Shown one piece after another: positions 43,552 through 52,304 of a stretch of DNA of 64,000 bases (the stretch's first letter is position 1; every line of letters begins with the position of its first letter). The stretch lies in contig OMYF01000005.1 of assembly GCA_900315205.1 (NCBI GenBank), forward strand, positions 1 through 64,000, in the 5' to 3' direction. This DNA is from an uncultured Acidaminococcus sp. (GTDB taxonomy: Bacteria; Bacillota; Negativicutes; Acidaminococcales; Acidaminococcaceae). The position numbers and the translations under genes are program-made. The notes beneath the pieces were generated by a model that saw only the letters and a list, made by a program, of their open reading frames with translations, ran no database searches and was not told the DNA's origin.

Positions 43552-45162
43552 TCAGATGGCCCGGGCTTCCGTGGGAACCATTGTGAATTTGATCTTCGGG
43601 TTCCTTTCCAGGATCCAGTTCAGGTTCCACTCGTTGGAAACAAGTACGACGGGCCGTTCTTTTTTGTCAAAGACAAGCATGCCATTATCCAGCCCCTTGA
43701 TGTTCAGGATATCGTCAGCCTGTTCGGCGTAGACCCAGCGGGCAACCGTATACGGCAGCTGATCCAGGATCAGCTGGGCATTGTATTCATTTTTCAACCT
43801 GTATTCCAGGACCTCGAGCTGCAGGACGCCTACGACGCCGACGATGAAGCTTTCCATACCCACATTGCGCTGATGGAATATCTGGATGGCTCCTTCCTGG
43901 GCAAGCTGGACGATCCCTTTTTCAAATTGTTTCCGCTTGAGAGAATCCTTGGGCTGTACCTTGGCGAAGATTTCCGGCGGAAAGATCGGAAAATCTTCAA
44001 ACTGGATTTTATGTTTTTCCGAGCAGAGCGTATCCCCGATGGTAAAGATACCCGGATCGAAGATACCGATGATATCACCCGGATACGCTTCTTCCACGGC
44101 GGTCCTTTCCTGGGCCATGAACTGCTGCGGTTGGGCAAGCTTGATCATGTTCCCGCCCTGGACATGGTAGACACTCATGCCTTTTTCAAATTTTCCGGAG
44201 CAGATACGCATGAAGGAAATGCGGTCGCGGTGTGCCGGGTTCATATTGGCCTGGATCTTGAAGATAAAAGCACTGAAATCTTCGTCATCCGGGCGGAGGA
44301 TCTCTCCGTCTTTAAGTTTGCGCGGCTGCGGTTCGGGCGAAAGTTCCAGGAACTTTTCGAGGAATGGACGCACGCCGAAATTGGTCATGGCAGATCCGAA
44401 GAACATCGGTGTCAGTTCCCCGGCATCGACACGGGCCAGGTCGAATTCATCCCCGGCAAGATCCAGCAGCTCGATATCATCCAGCAGGTTTTTGTAATTT
44501 TCTTCTCCGATGGCTTCCTTGATGGCCGGATCATTGAGATCCCCCGTCGTGGATTTCAGGATGCGCGAACCATGGCTGCTGTCATTGTCAAACAGTTCGA
44601 CCTGTTTCTTCAGCCGGTCGTACACGCCGATATAATGGCCATCCGTCCCGATGGGCCAGTTGATCGGATAGGCATTGATATGGAGGACTTTCTCGATTTC
44701 ATCCATCAGGTCCATGGGTGCCCGGCCGTAACGATCCAGTTTGTTGACAAATGTGAAAATAGGCAGTTTGCGGCGGTGGCAGACCCAGAACAGCTTCTTT
44801 GTCTGCGGTTCGACACCCTTTGCCGCATCGATCAGCATGACGGCGCTGTCCGCGGCGATCAGCGTGCGGTAGGTGTCTTCGCTGAAGTCCTGGTGGCCCG
44901 GTGTGTCGAGGATGTTGACACGGTAGCCGTCATAATCGAACTGCAGGACACTGGATGTGACCGAAATACCTCTCTGTTTTTCGATTTCCATCCAGTCGGA
45001 CACAGCGTGACGGTTCGCCTTTCTGGATTTGACGGAACCGGCCAGATGGATGGCTCCTCCATAAAGCAGCAACTTTTCTGTCAGTGTCGTTTTACCGGCA
45101 TCAGGATGGGAAATAATGGCAAAGGTCCGTCGCTTTGCAATCTTATCTTGTAACTCGGACAT
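43552..45162 (-). CDS. prfC: peptide chain release factor 3
   Basis: This ribosomal GTPase recycles class I release factors after termination. The 536-residue protein has the G1 loop HPDAGKTT (19-26), GISVTSSV (switch), DTPGHQDF (G3) and NKLDR (G4), with the RF3 C-terminal domain. Length fits RF3; EF-G is longer (about 690). It has its own promoter just downstream of the tRNA-Pro terminator and is followed closely by the WecG-like gene. Confidence 0.95.
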   Translation of the reverse strand: MSELQDKIAKRRTFAIISHPDAGKTTLTEKLLLYGGAIHLAGSVKSRKANRHAVSDWMEIEKQRGISVTSSVLQFDYDGYRVNILDTPGHQDFSEDTYRTLIAADSAVMLIDAAKGVEPQTKKLFWVCHRRKLPIFTFVNKLDRYGRAPMDLMDEIEKVLHINAYPINWPIGTDGHYIGVYDRLKKQVELFDNDSSHGSRILKSTTGDLNDPAIKEAIGEENYKNLLDDIELLDLAGDEFDLARVDAGELTPMFFGSAMTNFGVRPFLEKFLELSPEPQPRKLKDGEILRPDDEDFSAFIFKIQANMNPAHRDRISFMRICSGKFEKGMSVYHVQGGNMIKLAQPQQFMAQERTAVEEAYPGDIIGIFDPGIFTIGDTLCSEKHKIQFEDFPIFPPEIFAKVQPKDSLKRKQFEKGIVQLAQEGAIQIFHQRNVGMESFIVGVVGVLQLEVLEYRLKNEYNAQLILDQLPYTVARWVYAEQADDILNIKGLDNGMLVFDKKERPVVLVSNEWNLNWILERNPKIKFTMVPTEARAI

Positions 45163-45221
45163 CAGTATACTGCCTCCTATAGACTTGCGGAATAACCGAT
45201 CGATTCTGTCCTGTATAATCC

Positions 45222-45227
45222 ATTATA
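45222..45227 (-). promoter_or_regulatory. extended -10 promoter of prfC
   Basis: TGTTATAAT on the minus strand, 60 bases before the prfC ATG and just after the tRNA terminator. The -35 position is occupied by the T run of that terminator. Confidence 0.5.
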
Positions 45228-45243
45228 ACAGTTATGGCATAGA

Positions 45244-45274
45244 AAAACGCCACAAAGTATAGACTTTGTGGCGC
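45244..45274 (-). terminator. terminator of tRNA-Pro
   Basis: A perfect 11-bp stem CGCCACAAAGT/ACTTTGTGGCG with a 4-base loop (45249-45274) is followed by five T's on the minus strand. Confidence 0.9.
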
Positions 45275-45287
45275 CAGATCACAAAAT

Positions 45288-45364
45288 GGTCGGAGCGGCG
45301 AGATTCGAACTCACGACCTCTTCCACCCCAAGGAAGCGCGCTACCAAACTGCGCTACGCCCCGA
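45288..45364 (-). tRNA. tRNA-Pro (anticodon GGG)
   Basis: The 77-base cloverleaf has acceptor arms CGGGGCG/CGCTCCG (one G-U pair), an anticodon stem CTTCC/GGAAG with loop TTGGGGT giving GGG, a T arm with GTTCGAATC, and an encoded 3' CCA. It reads CCC and CCU proline codons. A consensus promoter lies about 13 bases upstream and a strong terminator 14 bases downstream, so it is an independent unit. Confidence 0.95.
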
Positions 45365-45376
45365 ACACGTCCTCTA

Positions 45377-45405
45377 TTATACTGCCAATGGCAGAGGAAG
45401 TCAAG
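45377..45405 (-). promoter_or_regulatory. promoter of tRNA-Pro
   Basis: On the minus strand, TTGACT (45405-45400), a 17-base spacer and TATAAT (45382-45377). Confidence 0.9.
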
Positions 45406-45413
45406 GATTAATT

Positions 45414-46328
45414 TTATTGAGCACTGAGCACCCTGGCACCCTCATGATCGACATCGAGGAAATAGACGCGGGCTTCCGTTTTCCTCTTTGCAAAGGGAGC
45501 AAGGAGAACCCTGCCGATCGCATCCCGGTCCGCATCGGACGGAGCATACGCAAGGAGGGTGGAACCGGATCCGGAAATGATTGCCTGATAGGCACCGGCA
45601 TCCACGGCTGCCTTAAGAGCTTCTTCAGCTCCGGGGATCAGAGGCATCCTGTAAGGAGTATGCAGCTTGTCGAGAAGCGCCTCATGGAGACATTCGTAAT
45701 GCCCCGTCAAGAGAGCCGCCACGAGAAGTGCCGCGCGGGAGGACGAATAGACTGCGTCCTTGTGGGAAATCTCTTTGGGGATGGCTGCACGTGCCTTTGC
45801 CGTGGAGACGCGGATCTCGGGCACGAGAGCGATGAGCTGCAGCGGTTTTGCCAGATCCACTTTAAGGCTGTCCACCCGTCCGTTTTCCAGGATGCTGACT
45901 GTCATGCCGCCCAGCAGTGCGGGAGCGACATTATCAGGATGGCCTTCGATCCGGGTTGCCCGGGTGACCAGTTCCATTTTGGACAGCGGCGAACCTGCAA
46001 GGACATTGGCTGCCATGAGTCCGGACACGACAGCGGTGGAGCTGCTGCCCAGGCCTCTTGATACAGGCACTTCCACATGGGATTTGATGCGGATCCCCGT
46101 CGGGGGCTGCCGGAGCTCTTCCCAAAGGCTGTAGAAAGAAGCGGCCGCCAGATTGCGGCGGCCGTTGGGCAGGGAATCGGACCCTTTCCCCTCAAAATCA
46201 GTTTCTACGCCCTGAGGAATCCGTTCAAACGTAAAAGTATTATACAGCGTGCAGGCCAGACCCAGGCAGTCGAAACCGGGACCGCAGTTTGCCGAAGTGG
46301 CCGGCACTTGGATTGTCACTTTCTGCAT
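45414..46328 (-). CDS. thrB: homoserine kinase
   Basis: It phosphorylates homoserine for threonine synthesis. The 304-residue GHMP kinase has [15 protein letters not shown] at the start, the phosphate loop [10 protein letters not shown] and the C-terminal [11 protein letters not shown] chose the ATG at 46328, preceded by GGGAGGAACGG; the frame starts eight codons earlier inside the gap after hom. It follows hom by 20 bases and completes an ACT protein-hom-thrB operon. No threonine synthase gene (thrC) is adjacent. Confidence 0.94.
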   Translation of the reverse strand: MQKVTIQVPATSANCGPGFDCLGLACTLYNTFTFERIPQGVETDFEGKGSDSLPNGRRNLAAASFYSLWEELRQPPTGIRIKSHVEVPVSRGLGSSSTAVVSGLMAANVLAGSPLSKMELVTRATRIEGHPDNVAPALLGGMTVSILENGRVDSLKVDLAKPLQLIALVPEIRVSTAKARAAIPKEISHKDAVYSSSRAALLVAALLTGHYECLHEALLDKLHTPYRMPLIPGAEEALKAAVDAGAYQAIISGSGSTLLAYAPSDADRDAIGRVLLAPFAKRKTEARVYFLDVDHEGARVLSAQ

Positions 46329-46348
46329 TGAACCGTTCCTCCCTGTCA

Positions 46349-47650
46349 TCAATGGAGCAAAGAAGGATCTTCCACACGGATGATATTGCTGATGCGGTCC
46401 ACACAGGAAGCTCTTTTCAGCGCATCCGAAGCAAGCTTCATATTGTATTCGGAAACACCCTTCGTGATGATCACGATTTCCGCCATATCACCGATGGAGC
46501 GTTTCTGCACGACTGTCTTCAGGCTGACGCCGTAATCACCGAACGCGCCGGCAATCGTAGCGAGGACGCCGGGTTCATCTTCCACAAGGACGCGGACGTA
46601 ATACGGCGATTCGATCTCTTTTGCTTCCGCCAGATGCGTCGTTTCATAGCAGGTGCAGCCGACACGGCCGGTGCAGTTCTCACGGATATTCCGGGAAATT
46701 TCGATGATATCCCCGCAGGCGGCACTGGCAGTCGGGAAACGGCCGGCGCCGCGGCCGAAGAACATCGCTTCGCCGATGGGCTTGCCTTCGATATAGACGG
46801 CATTGAAGACATCATTGATGGAGGCCAGCGGATGATTTTTCGGCAGCATGGTCGGATGGACGCCCACGCTGATTTTCTTGTTGTCATACTGCTTGGCAAT
46901 GCCGAGCAGCTTGATCACATAATCCAGTTCCTTAGCATATTCGATATCGCGCAGGGAGATATGCTGGATTCCTTCCACGGAAACATCATCCATGACGACA
47001 CGGGAATTGAAGCCGATGGAGGCCAGGATCGCAATTTTCCTGGCTGCGTCGAAACCGCCCACATCCGCTGTCGGATCCGATTCAGCATACCCTTTTTCCT
47101 GAGCTTCTTTCAGGACCTCGGCAAAATCCATATGGTCATTGGACATCTTTGTGAGCATATAGTTGGTGGTCCCGTTCACGATTCCCATGATCAGAGAGAT
47201 CCGGTTGCTCGCGAGAGATTCCTTGAGCGGACGGATGATGGGGATGCCCCCGGCCACGGCTGCTTCAAAGAGGAAATCCACATGCTTTTCCGCAGCCAGT
47301 TCAAAGAGTTCCTTGCCATATTTTGCCACGACATCCTTGTTGGCCGTGACGACGTTCTTTCCTGCCTTGAGGGCCTGTTCCATATATTCCAGAGCAGGAT
47401 GCTCACGACCCATGAGCTCGACGACGATATCGATGTCCGGGTCATTCACAATGGCGTCGATATTGTCCACCGTGTCAAGGGATGGATCGAGAGCCTTCAC
47501 TTTTTCAGGATGGCGCGCCAGGACATATTTGATCTCGATCGGACAGCCCACCCGCTCTTCGATGATATCTTTGTTCTCCTTGAGCACGAGGATGACGCCT
47601 CCGCCCACCGTTCCACAGCCGAGCAGACCTACATTAATTTTTTTCTTCAA
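46349..47650 (-). CDS. hom: homoserine dehydrogenase
   Basis: It reduces aspartate semialdehyde to homoserine, the entry to threonine and methionine. The 433-residue enzyme has the NAD(P) motif VGLLGCGTVGGG, the central SIGFNSRV and the signature AESDPTADVGGFDAARK, plus a C-terminal ACT domain (about 350-430) for feedback control. There is no ATG near the N-terminus. I prefer the TTG at 47650, nine bases after GAGG, over an upstream TTG at 47665 without a ribosome site. It sits between the ACT protein and thrB. Confidence 0.94.
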   Translation of the reverse strand: MKKKINVGLLGCGTVGGGVILVLKENKDIIEERVGCPIEIKYVLARHPEKVKALDPSLDTVDNIDAIVNDPDIDIVVELMGREHPALEYMEQALKAGKNVVTANKDVVAKYGKELFELAAEKHVDFLFEAAVAGGIPIIRPLKESLASNRISLIMGIVNGTTNYMLTKMSNDHMDFAEVLKEAQEKGYAESDPTADVGGFDAARKIAILASIGFNSRVVMDDVSVEGIQHISLRDIEYAKELDYVIKLLGIAKQYDNKKISVGVHPTMLPKNHPLASINDVFNAVYIEGKPIGEAMFFGRGAGRFPTASAACGDIIEISRNIRENCTGRVGCTCYETTHLAEAKEIESPYYVRVLVEDEPGVLATIAGAFGDYGVSLKTVVQKRSIGDMAEIVIITKGVSEYNMKLASDALKRASCVDRISNIIRVEDPSLLH

Positions 47651-47677
47651 GAAAGAGTACCTCAACTTTCATCAGGA

Positions 47678-48130
47678 TCAATCGACCTGGCCCAGGACGT
47701 CCAGACGCTTTACACCGTCAATGAGCCGTACCTTGTCCAGCAGTGCTTCCATGTCAATTGTCAGGAATTTTGTTTCCACGGAGATCGTCGTGTTGGCCAC
47801 GCCCTGCAGAGGCACACCCTGATTGATGGTAATGACACTGCCCCCGTCAGCGGCAATGGTGTTCAGCACGCTGGAAAGGACGCCGGGTTTATGTTCAAGC
47901 AGGAGAGAAATGGTGATGACCTTTTCCCGGCTTGCATCATAAAACGGGAACACATAGTCCTTGTACTTGTAGTACGCACTTCTGCTGAGCCCAACTTTTG
48001 CCACGGCTTCGTTCACGGTCTTAAGCTTGCCACGTTTGAGAATTTCCTTCACCATGATGGTTTTTTTGATTGCCTCGGGAAGAATTTCTTCTCTGACTAA
48101 ATAGAACTCCGATTTTTTCTCGTTTGTCAT
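47678..48130 (-). CDS. UPF0735-type ACT domain protein (PheB-like)
   Basis: The 150-residue protein starts with a helical, DNA-binding-like segment (TVNEAVAKVGLSRSAYYKYKDYVFPF) followed by an ACT domain from about residue 68 (ISLLLEHKPGVLSSVLNTIA). This matches the UPF0735/PheB family, which is found beside homoserine or aromatic-pathway genes and is thought to sense an amino acid. It precedes hom by 27 bases. I start it at ATG 48130, with AAGGAT upstream. Confidence 0.88.
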   Translation of the reverse strand: MTNEKKSEFYLVREEILPEAIKKTIMVKEILKRGKLKTVNEAVAKVGLSRSAYYKYKDYVFPFYDASREKVITISLLLEHKPGVLSSVLNTIAADGGSVITINQGVPLQGVANTTISVETKFLTIDMEALLDKVRLIDGVKRLDVLGQVD

Positions 48131-48177
48131 GTAGCATCTATCCTTTTCCAAAGAATATTTATCCTTTCTAGAAGGAC

Positions 48178-48206
48178 ATTATAACATAGTTCAGCAGTTA
48201 AATCTA
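48178..48206 (-). promoter_or_regulatory. promoter of the ACT protein-hom-thrB operon
   Basis: On the minus strand, TAGATT (48206-48201), a 17-base spacer and TGTTATAAT with an extended -10 (48183-48178). The short leader carries no T-box or riboswitch that I can see. Confidence 0.7.
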
Positions 48207-49196
48207 CTCTTTTGTCCCCTTGCGTGTCATGGCATCCTGCAGCGCGTCCTGGATCCTTTTTCCTTCATACAGGACCCGGTACAATTCCTCCAGGATGGGC
48301 ATCTCCACATGATACTGCAGTGCCAGGGAATGGACGACACGGGCAACATCGATGCCTTCGATGACCATTTTCGTACTGCCGCAGATTTCCGCTGCATTTT
48401 TGCCCGAAGCGAGGGCAACTCCGGCTGTCCGGTTCCTGCTGAGCGGGCTGCCGCAGGTAGCGATGAGATCGCCGATGCAGGCAAGTCCGGAGAATGTTTC
48501 GCGCTGCGCCCCCATGGCAAGACCCAGACGGGTGATCTCGGCAAGGCCCCGCGTGATCAGGCCGGCTTCGCAGTTTTCTCCCATTCCGATGCCCGCCATC
48601 ATCCCGCTCACCAGAGCATAGCAGTTCTTGACGCAGCCGCCGAGCTGGACCCCGATGACGTCCGTGGAGGTATAGGGACGGAAATACCAGTTGATAAACA
48701 CCTGCTGCAGAAGAAGCGCCGCTTCAGGCACTTTGCAGGCAATCACAGTGGCGGCGGGCTGCCGCAGGGCAAGTTCCCGTGCCAGGTTCGGGCCGCTCAG
48801 CGCGGCGATGGCCTTTGCCTCCGGGAACACGCCCGCAAGGACGTCCGTCATCAGCGCGTGTGTTGCCATCTCAAAACCCTTTGTACAGGACAGGAGGATC
48901 CTGTCCCGGGCATCCGTATAATTGCGGAGCGCCTGAGCGACATGTTTCATGCCCTTTGAAGGCACAACAAAAACGAGCACAGAGGCTCGTTTGGCAGCGA
49001 GGGCCAGATCATTCGTAACTGTAATGGAAGCGGGCAGGACCATATCCGGAAGGTAATCCCCGTTGCGGCGCGAAGCCTGCATGGCCTCGGCTTTTTCCCT
49101 GGATCTGGCCCACAGGGTCACGGAGTGTCCGTTATCAGCCAGGATCCGGGAGAGGACTGTGCCCCAGCTGCCCGCACCGATCACTGAGATTTCCAT
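48204..49196 (-). CDS. gpsA: glycerol-3-phosphate dehydrogenase [NAD(P)+]
   Basis: It reduces dihydroxyacetone phosphate to sn-glycerol-3-phosphate for phospholipids. The 330-residue protein has GAGSWGT (7-13), SCTKGFE, ALSGPN and the C-terminal catalytic GVQLGGCVKNCYAL with the conserved Lys. The start at ATG 49196 follows AAGGAGCC; a longer frame to 49343 overlaps plsY and is rejected. plsY ends 14 bases upstream, so the two first steps of membrane lipid assembly are cotranscribed. Confidence 0.94.
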   Translation of the reverse strand: MEISVIGAGSWGTVLSRILADNGHSVTLWARSREKAEAMQASRRNGDYLPDMVLPASITVTNDLALAAKRASVLVFVVPSKGMKHVAQALRNYTDARDRILLSCTKGFEMATHALMTDVLAGVFPEAKAIAALSGPNLARELALRQPAATVIACKVPEAALLLQQVFINWYFRPYTSTDVIGVQLGGCVKNCYALVSGMMAGIGMGENCEAGLITRGLAEITRLGLAMGAQRETFSGLACIGDLIATCGSPLSRNRTAGVALASGKNAAEICGSTKMVIEGIDVARVVHSLALQYHVEMPILEELYRVLYEGKRIQDALQDAMTRKGTKE

Positions 49197-49210
49197 AATA
49201 GGCTCCTTAT

Positions 49211-49825
49211 TCATCCATGATGGCGGAAGTTCAGATGACCTTCCTTGATTTTGCTTTCCTTTCCGTTTTTCAGGCGTACCATATTGTCGTAGTGGCGGAT
49301 GATGACAACCAGGGCAATCAGCGCTGTAAAACCGATCAGCCATGCATTATAGCCGCGGTACCAGGCTGCGAGCGGCGCCAGGAAAGCAGCGATGACGGAA
49401 CTGAGGGATACGTAGCGTGTCACAAAGACCGTGGCGATCCAGACCGTAAGACAAAAAACAGAAACATCCGGCATGAAATAAAGCAGGATGCCCAGTCCTG
49501 TAGCGACGCCCCTGCCCCCTTTGAAATGCAGGAAAAGGGAGAAACTGTGCCCCAGGATCGCTGCGGCTGCGCAGCAGAGCTGTACACGCACATCCTGGGA
49601 AACGAAATTTTCTGTCAGCCACAGTGCCAGCATGCCTTTGCCGATGTCACCCAGCAGGACAAAGGAAGCCATCCGGGCCCCCACGGTCCGAAAGACATTC
49701 GTCGCCCCGATATTGTGGCTCCCGTATTCCCGGATGTCGATCCCGCAGACGGCCCTGACAAATATGAGGCCGCAGGGAATGGAACCGAGCAGGTATCCAA
49801 TCAAGATTGCCAGTACAACACTCAC
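49211..49825 (-). CDS. plsY: acyl-phosphate glycerol-3-phosphate acyltransferase
   Basis: This integral membrane enzyme of 204 residues adds an acyl group from acyl phosphate to glycerol-3-phosphate. It has five or more hydrophobic helices and the three loops typical of PlsY: GSIPCGLIFVR, GSHNIGATNVFR and FLHFKGGRGVATG. It is placed directly before gpsA, which makes its substrate, and 44 bases after der. Confidence 0.94.
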   Translation of the reverse strand: MSVVLAILIGYLLGSIPCGLIFVRAVCGIDIREYGSHNIGATNVFRTVGARMASFVLLGDIGKGMLALWLTENFVSQDVRVQLCCAAAAILGHSFSLFLHFKGGRGVATGLGILLYFMPDVSVFCLTVWIATVFVTRYVSLSSVIAAFLAPLAAWYRGYNAWLIGFTALIALVVIIRHYDNMVRLKNGKESKIKEGHLNFRHHG

Positions 49826-49869
49826 CTCAGCATGCCTCCCCTGTCATATCACAATGATCCAATCGTCAA

Positions 49870-51201
49870 TCATTCAGCATCTTCATTCTTGCCGCGCACG
49901 ATCATATTGATCGGCGTACCCTGGAAGCCAAAAGCGTCACGCAGTTTGTTTTCAAGATACCGCTGATAGGAAAAATGCATGATTTCCGGTTCATTGCAGA
50001 AAATCACAAATGTAGGCGGCTTGACCTTGACTTGAGTGGCATAGAGGATCTTCAGATGTTTCCCCTTCTCCATGGGCGGCTGATTCATGGCCACTGCGTC
50101 CGTGATGACCTGGTTGAGGACGGACGTGGAGACTCTCATGGCATTGGCTTCTGCCGCGTCCTTGATGAGTTCCGGCAGGCGTGAGATCCGCTGCTGGGTC
50201 AGGGCTGAGACAAAGACCACGTTTGCATAAGGCATGAAAATCAGTTCCTTGCGGATCATCTCAGTGAATTTCACTGTGGAATTATTGTCTTTGTCATAGA
50301 GGTCCCATTTGTTGACGACAACGACGATCCCCTTGCCCGCCTCGTGGGCATAGCCCGCGATTTTCTTGTCCTGTTCCGTAATGCCTTCGACAGCATTGAG
50401 GACCATGAGGACGACATCGGAACGGTCCACAGCGCGGAGCGTCCGGATGATACTGTATTTTTCGATGGGCTCATCGATCTTTCCCTTGCGGCGCATCCCT
50501 GCCGTATCGATGAAAAGGAATGTCTGGCCATCCTTGACGACGGGCACGTCGATGGCGTCACGTGTGGTGCCCGCCACGTCGCTCACGATGGAACGGGCCT
50601 GACCGCAGATATCGTTGAAAATGGAGGATTTCCCGACATTCGGGCGGCCGATGATGGCAACTTTGATGATGTCCTCGCTTTCATCGTCATCATCTCCGGC
50701 ATCCTTGGGGAAGTTTTCAACGATGGCATCCAGGAGATCACCCAGATTCAGACGGTTGGACGCAGAAATCATATACGGTTCACCGATGCCCAGGTTATAA
50801 AATTCATAGGCCTGCATTTCCTGGGTCTGCGTGTCCGCTTTATTGACGGCCAGGATCACGGGCTTCCGGGAACGGCGCAGCAGATTGGCCACTTCCTGGT
50901 CTTCCGTAGTGACTCCCGTACGGGCGTCACAGACAAAGAGGATGACATCAGCCTCCTCGATTGCGATCTTAGCCTGTTCCCGGATCGAAACGGCTATGGA
51001 ATCCGTGTTCTGCACTTCGATCCCGCCGGTATCGACCATCGTGAACTTATGGTCGAGCCACTCCGCATCCGCGTAAAGGCGGTCACGGGTGACACCCGGC
51101 GTATCTTCCACTATGGAAATACGGCTGTCGGCAAATATATTAAATAGTGTTGATTTGCCGACGTTCGGTCTGCCGACAATTGCAACTATGGGTTTACTCA
51201 T
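49870..51201 (-). CDS. der: GTPase Der (EngA), tandem G domains
   Basis: This essential 50S ribosome assembly factor has two GTPase domains (G1 GRPNVGKST at 10-18 and GRPNVGKSS at about 182) and a C-terminal KH-like domain. Length 443 is normal. Each domain has its G3 (DTGGI, DTAGM) and G4 (NKAD, NKWD). It is placed downstream of fni and upstream of plsY. Confidence 0.96.
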   Translation of the reverse strand: MSKPIVAIVGRPNVGKSTLFNIFADSRISIVEDTPGVTRDRLYADAEWLDHKFTMVDTGGIEVQNTDSIAVSIREQAKIAIEEADVILFVCDARTGVTTEDQEVANLLRRSRKPVILAVNKADTQTQEMQAYEFYNLGIGEPYMISASNRLNLGDLLDAIVENFPKDAGDDDDESEDIIKVAIIGRPNVGKSSIFNDICGQARSIVSDVAGTTRDAIDVPVVKDGQTFLFIDTAGMRRKGKIDEPIEKYSIIRTLRAVDRSDVVLMVLNAVEGITEQDKKIAGYAHEAGKGIVVVVNKWDLYDKDNNSTVKFTEMIRKELIFMPYANVVFVSALTQQRISRLPELIKDAAEANAMRVSTSVLNQVITDAVAMNQPPMEKGKHLKILYATQVKVKPPTFVIFCNEPEIMHFSYQRYLENKLRDAFGFQGTPINMIVRGKNEDAE

Positions 51202-51229
51202 TTAAAATTCCTCTTTCAGCGTACTTTCG

Positions 51230-52285
51230 CTATTTTATGGTATTGTCAGGAACATGCTCCAGGGAACGCACCGCTTCGGCCATGGCACCGGTAAGCCAGT
51301 ACCGGGCCCGCCGAAGCTGTGCTGCATTCTGACATCCCAGGAGTACATAAAAATCTTTGATGTTTTCGAGGCAGCGGAGGATCCTCCCTGCTGCTTCCTC
51401 AGAGCCGTGTTTCAGTACCACGCGCAGGATATTGCCTGCCATGGCAGCGGCACTGGCGCCCAGGACCTGGGCCTTGACTACATCCAGGGCCGTGCGTATT
51501 CCGCCGGAGGCGATGATGCCATGCTGCCAGCCCATCACCGGTACGACTTCAAGCAGGGACAGCGCGGTGGGGATGCCCCACGTTCCAAGCTCTGCATTCC
51601 CTGCTGCGTAGCGGCAGTGTTCGATAGCCGGGAAATTGGTGCCGCCTGCTCCTCCGATATCGAGGATGGCCACGCCGCAGTCCCGCAGCTGTTTTGCCTG
51701 TTCCCGTGCCATCCCGCAGCCCGTCTCCTTGACGATGACGGGCAGTTCTGCATGGGCACAGATCGTTTCGATATTTTTGAGACAGGAGGAAAAATCCCTG
51801 TCCCCTTCTTCCATAGCCAGTTCCTGGGCAGCATTCAGATGGATCTGGATGGCGCGGGCGCCGATCATCTCTGCGGCCCGCCTGACATCATCCACGGTCG
51901 CAAATGCGCTCAGATTGGCAAAAAAGATACCGTCCGGATACACTTCGCGCACTACCTGGAAGGTATCCGCATGCTGACCTTTTCGGACTGCTCCGAACTG
52001 TGAGCCCACAGCCATGACACAATGCGCCTGCGCAGCCGTTTCCGCCAGGGATCTGTTGATGCTCTTCACACTGGCGGCGCCGCCCGTAATGGCATTGATG
52101 ACAATGGGATGCGGCAGGACGCCCACACCCGGAAGTTCCACTTCCAGACTGACTTTAGACCTGTCGGTCTCAGGCAGACAGTTATGGAACAAATGGACAT
52201 CAGAAAAGCCGGTAGCGTAAGGTCCATCGTCAAGGCGTATCGCATACTTGATATGGTCCAGCTTACGGCTCTCCCGGCTTTTCAT
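51230..52285 (-). CDS. fni: type 2 isopentenyl-diphosphate delta-isomerase
   Basis: This FMN-dependent TIM-barrel enzyme of 351 residues converts isopentenyl and dimethylallyl diphosphate. The N-terminal RKLDHIKYA, the VINAITGGA loop, the HLNAAQE with the catalytic Gln, and the FMN-binding GGAGGTNF and SGGIRTALD motifs are present. It is next to ispH, which makes the same two diphosphates, so the isoprenoid link is strong. NADPH and FMN use is inferred from the family. Confidence 0.92.
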   Translation of the reverse strand: MKSRESRKLDHIKYAIRLDDGPYATGFSDVHLFHNCLPETDRSKVSLEVELPGVGVLPHPIVINAITGGAASVKSINRSLAETAAQAHCVMAVGSQFGAVRKGQHADTFQVVREVYPDGIFFANLSAFATVDDVRRAAEMIGARAIQIHLNAAQELAMEEGDRDFSSCLKNIETICAHAELPVIVKETGCGMAREQAKQLRDCGVAILDIGGAGGTNFPAIEHCRYAAGNAELGTWGIPTALSLLEVVPVMGWQHGIIASGGIRTALDVVKAQVLGASAAAMAGNILRVVLKHGSEEAAGRILRCLENIKDFYVLLGCQNAAQLRRARYWLTGAMAEAVRSLEHVPDNTIK

Positions 52286-52304
52286 GATGTAACTCCTCTA
52301 CGGT

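Noticed and set aside
43396-45153. 585-residue plus frame
   Set aside because: Antisense to prfC, which has all GTPase motifs.
46289-48100. 603-residue plus frame
   Set aside because: Antisense to hom and the ACT protein gene; no domain and no ribosome site.
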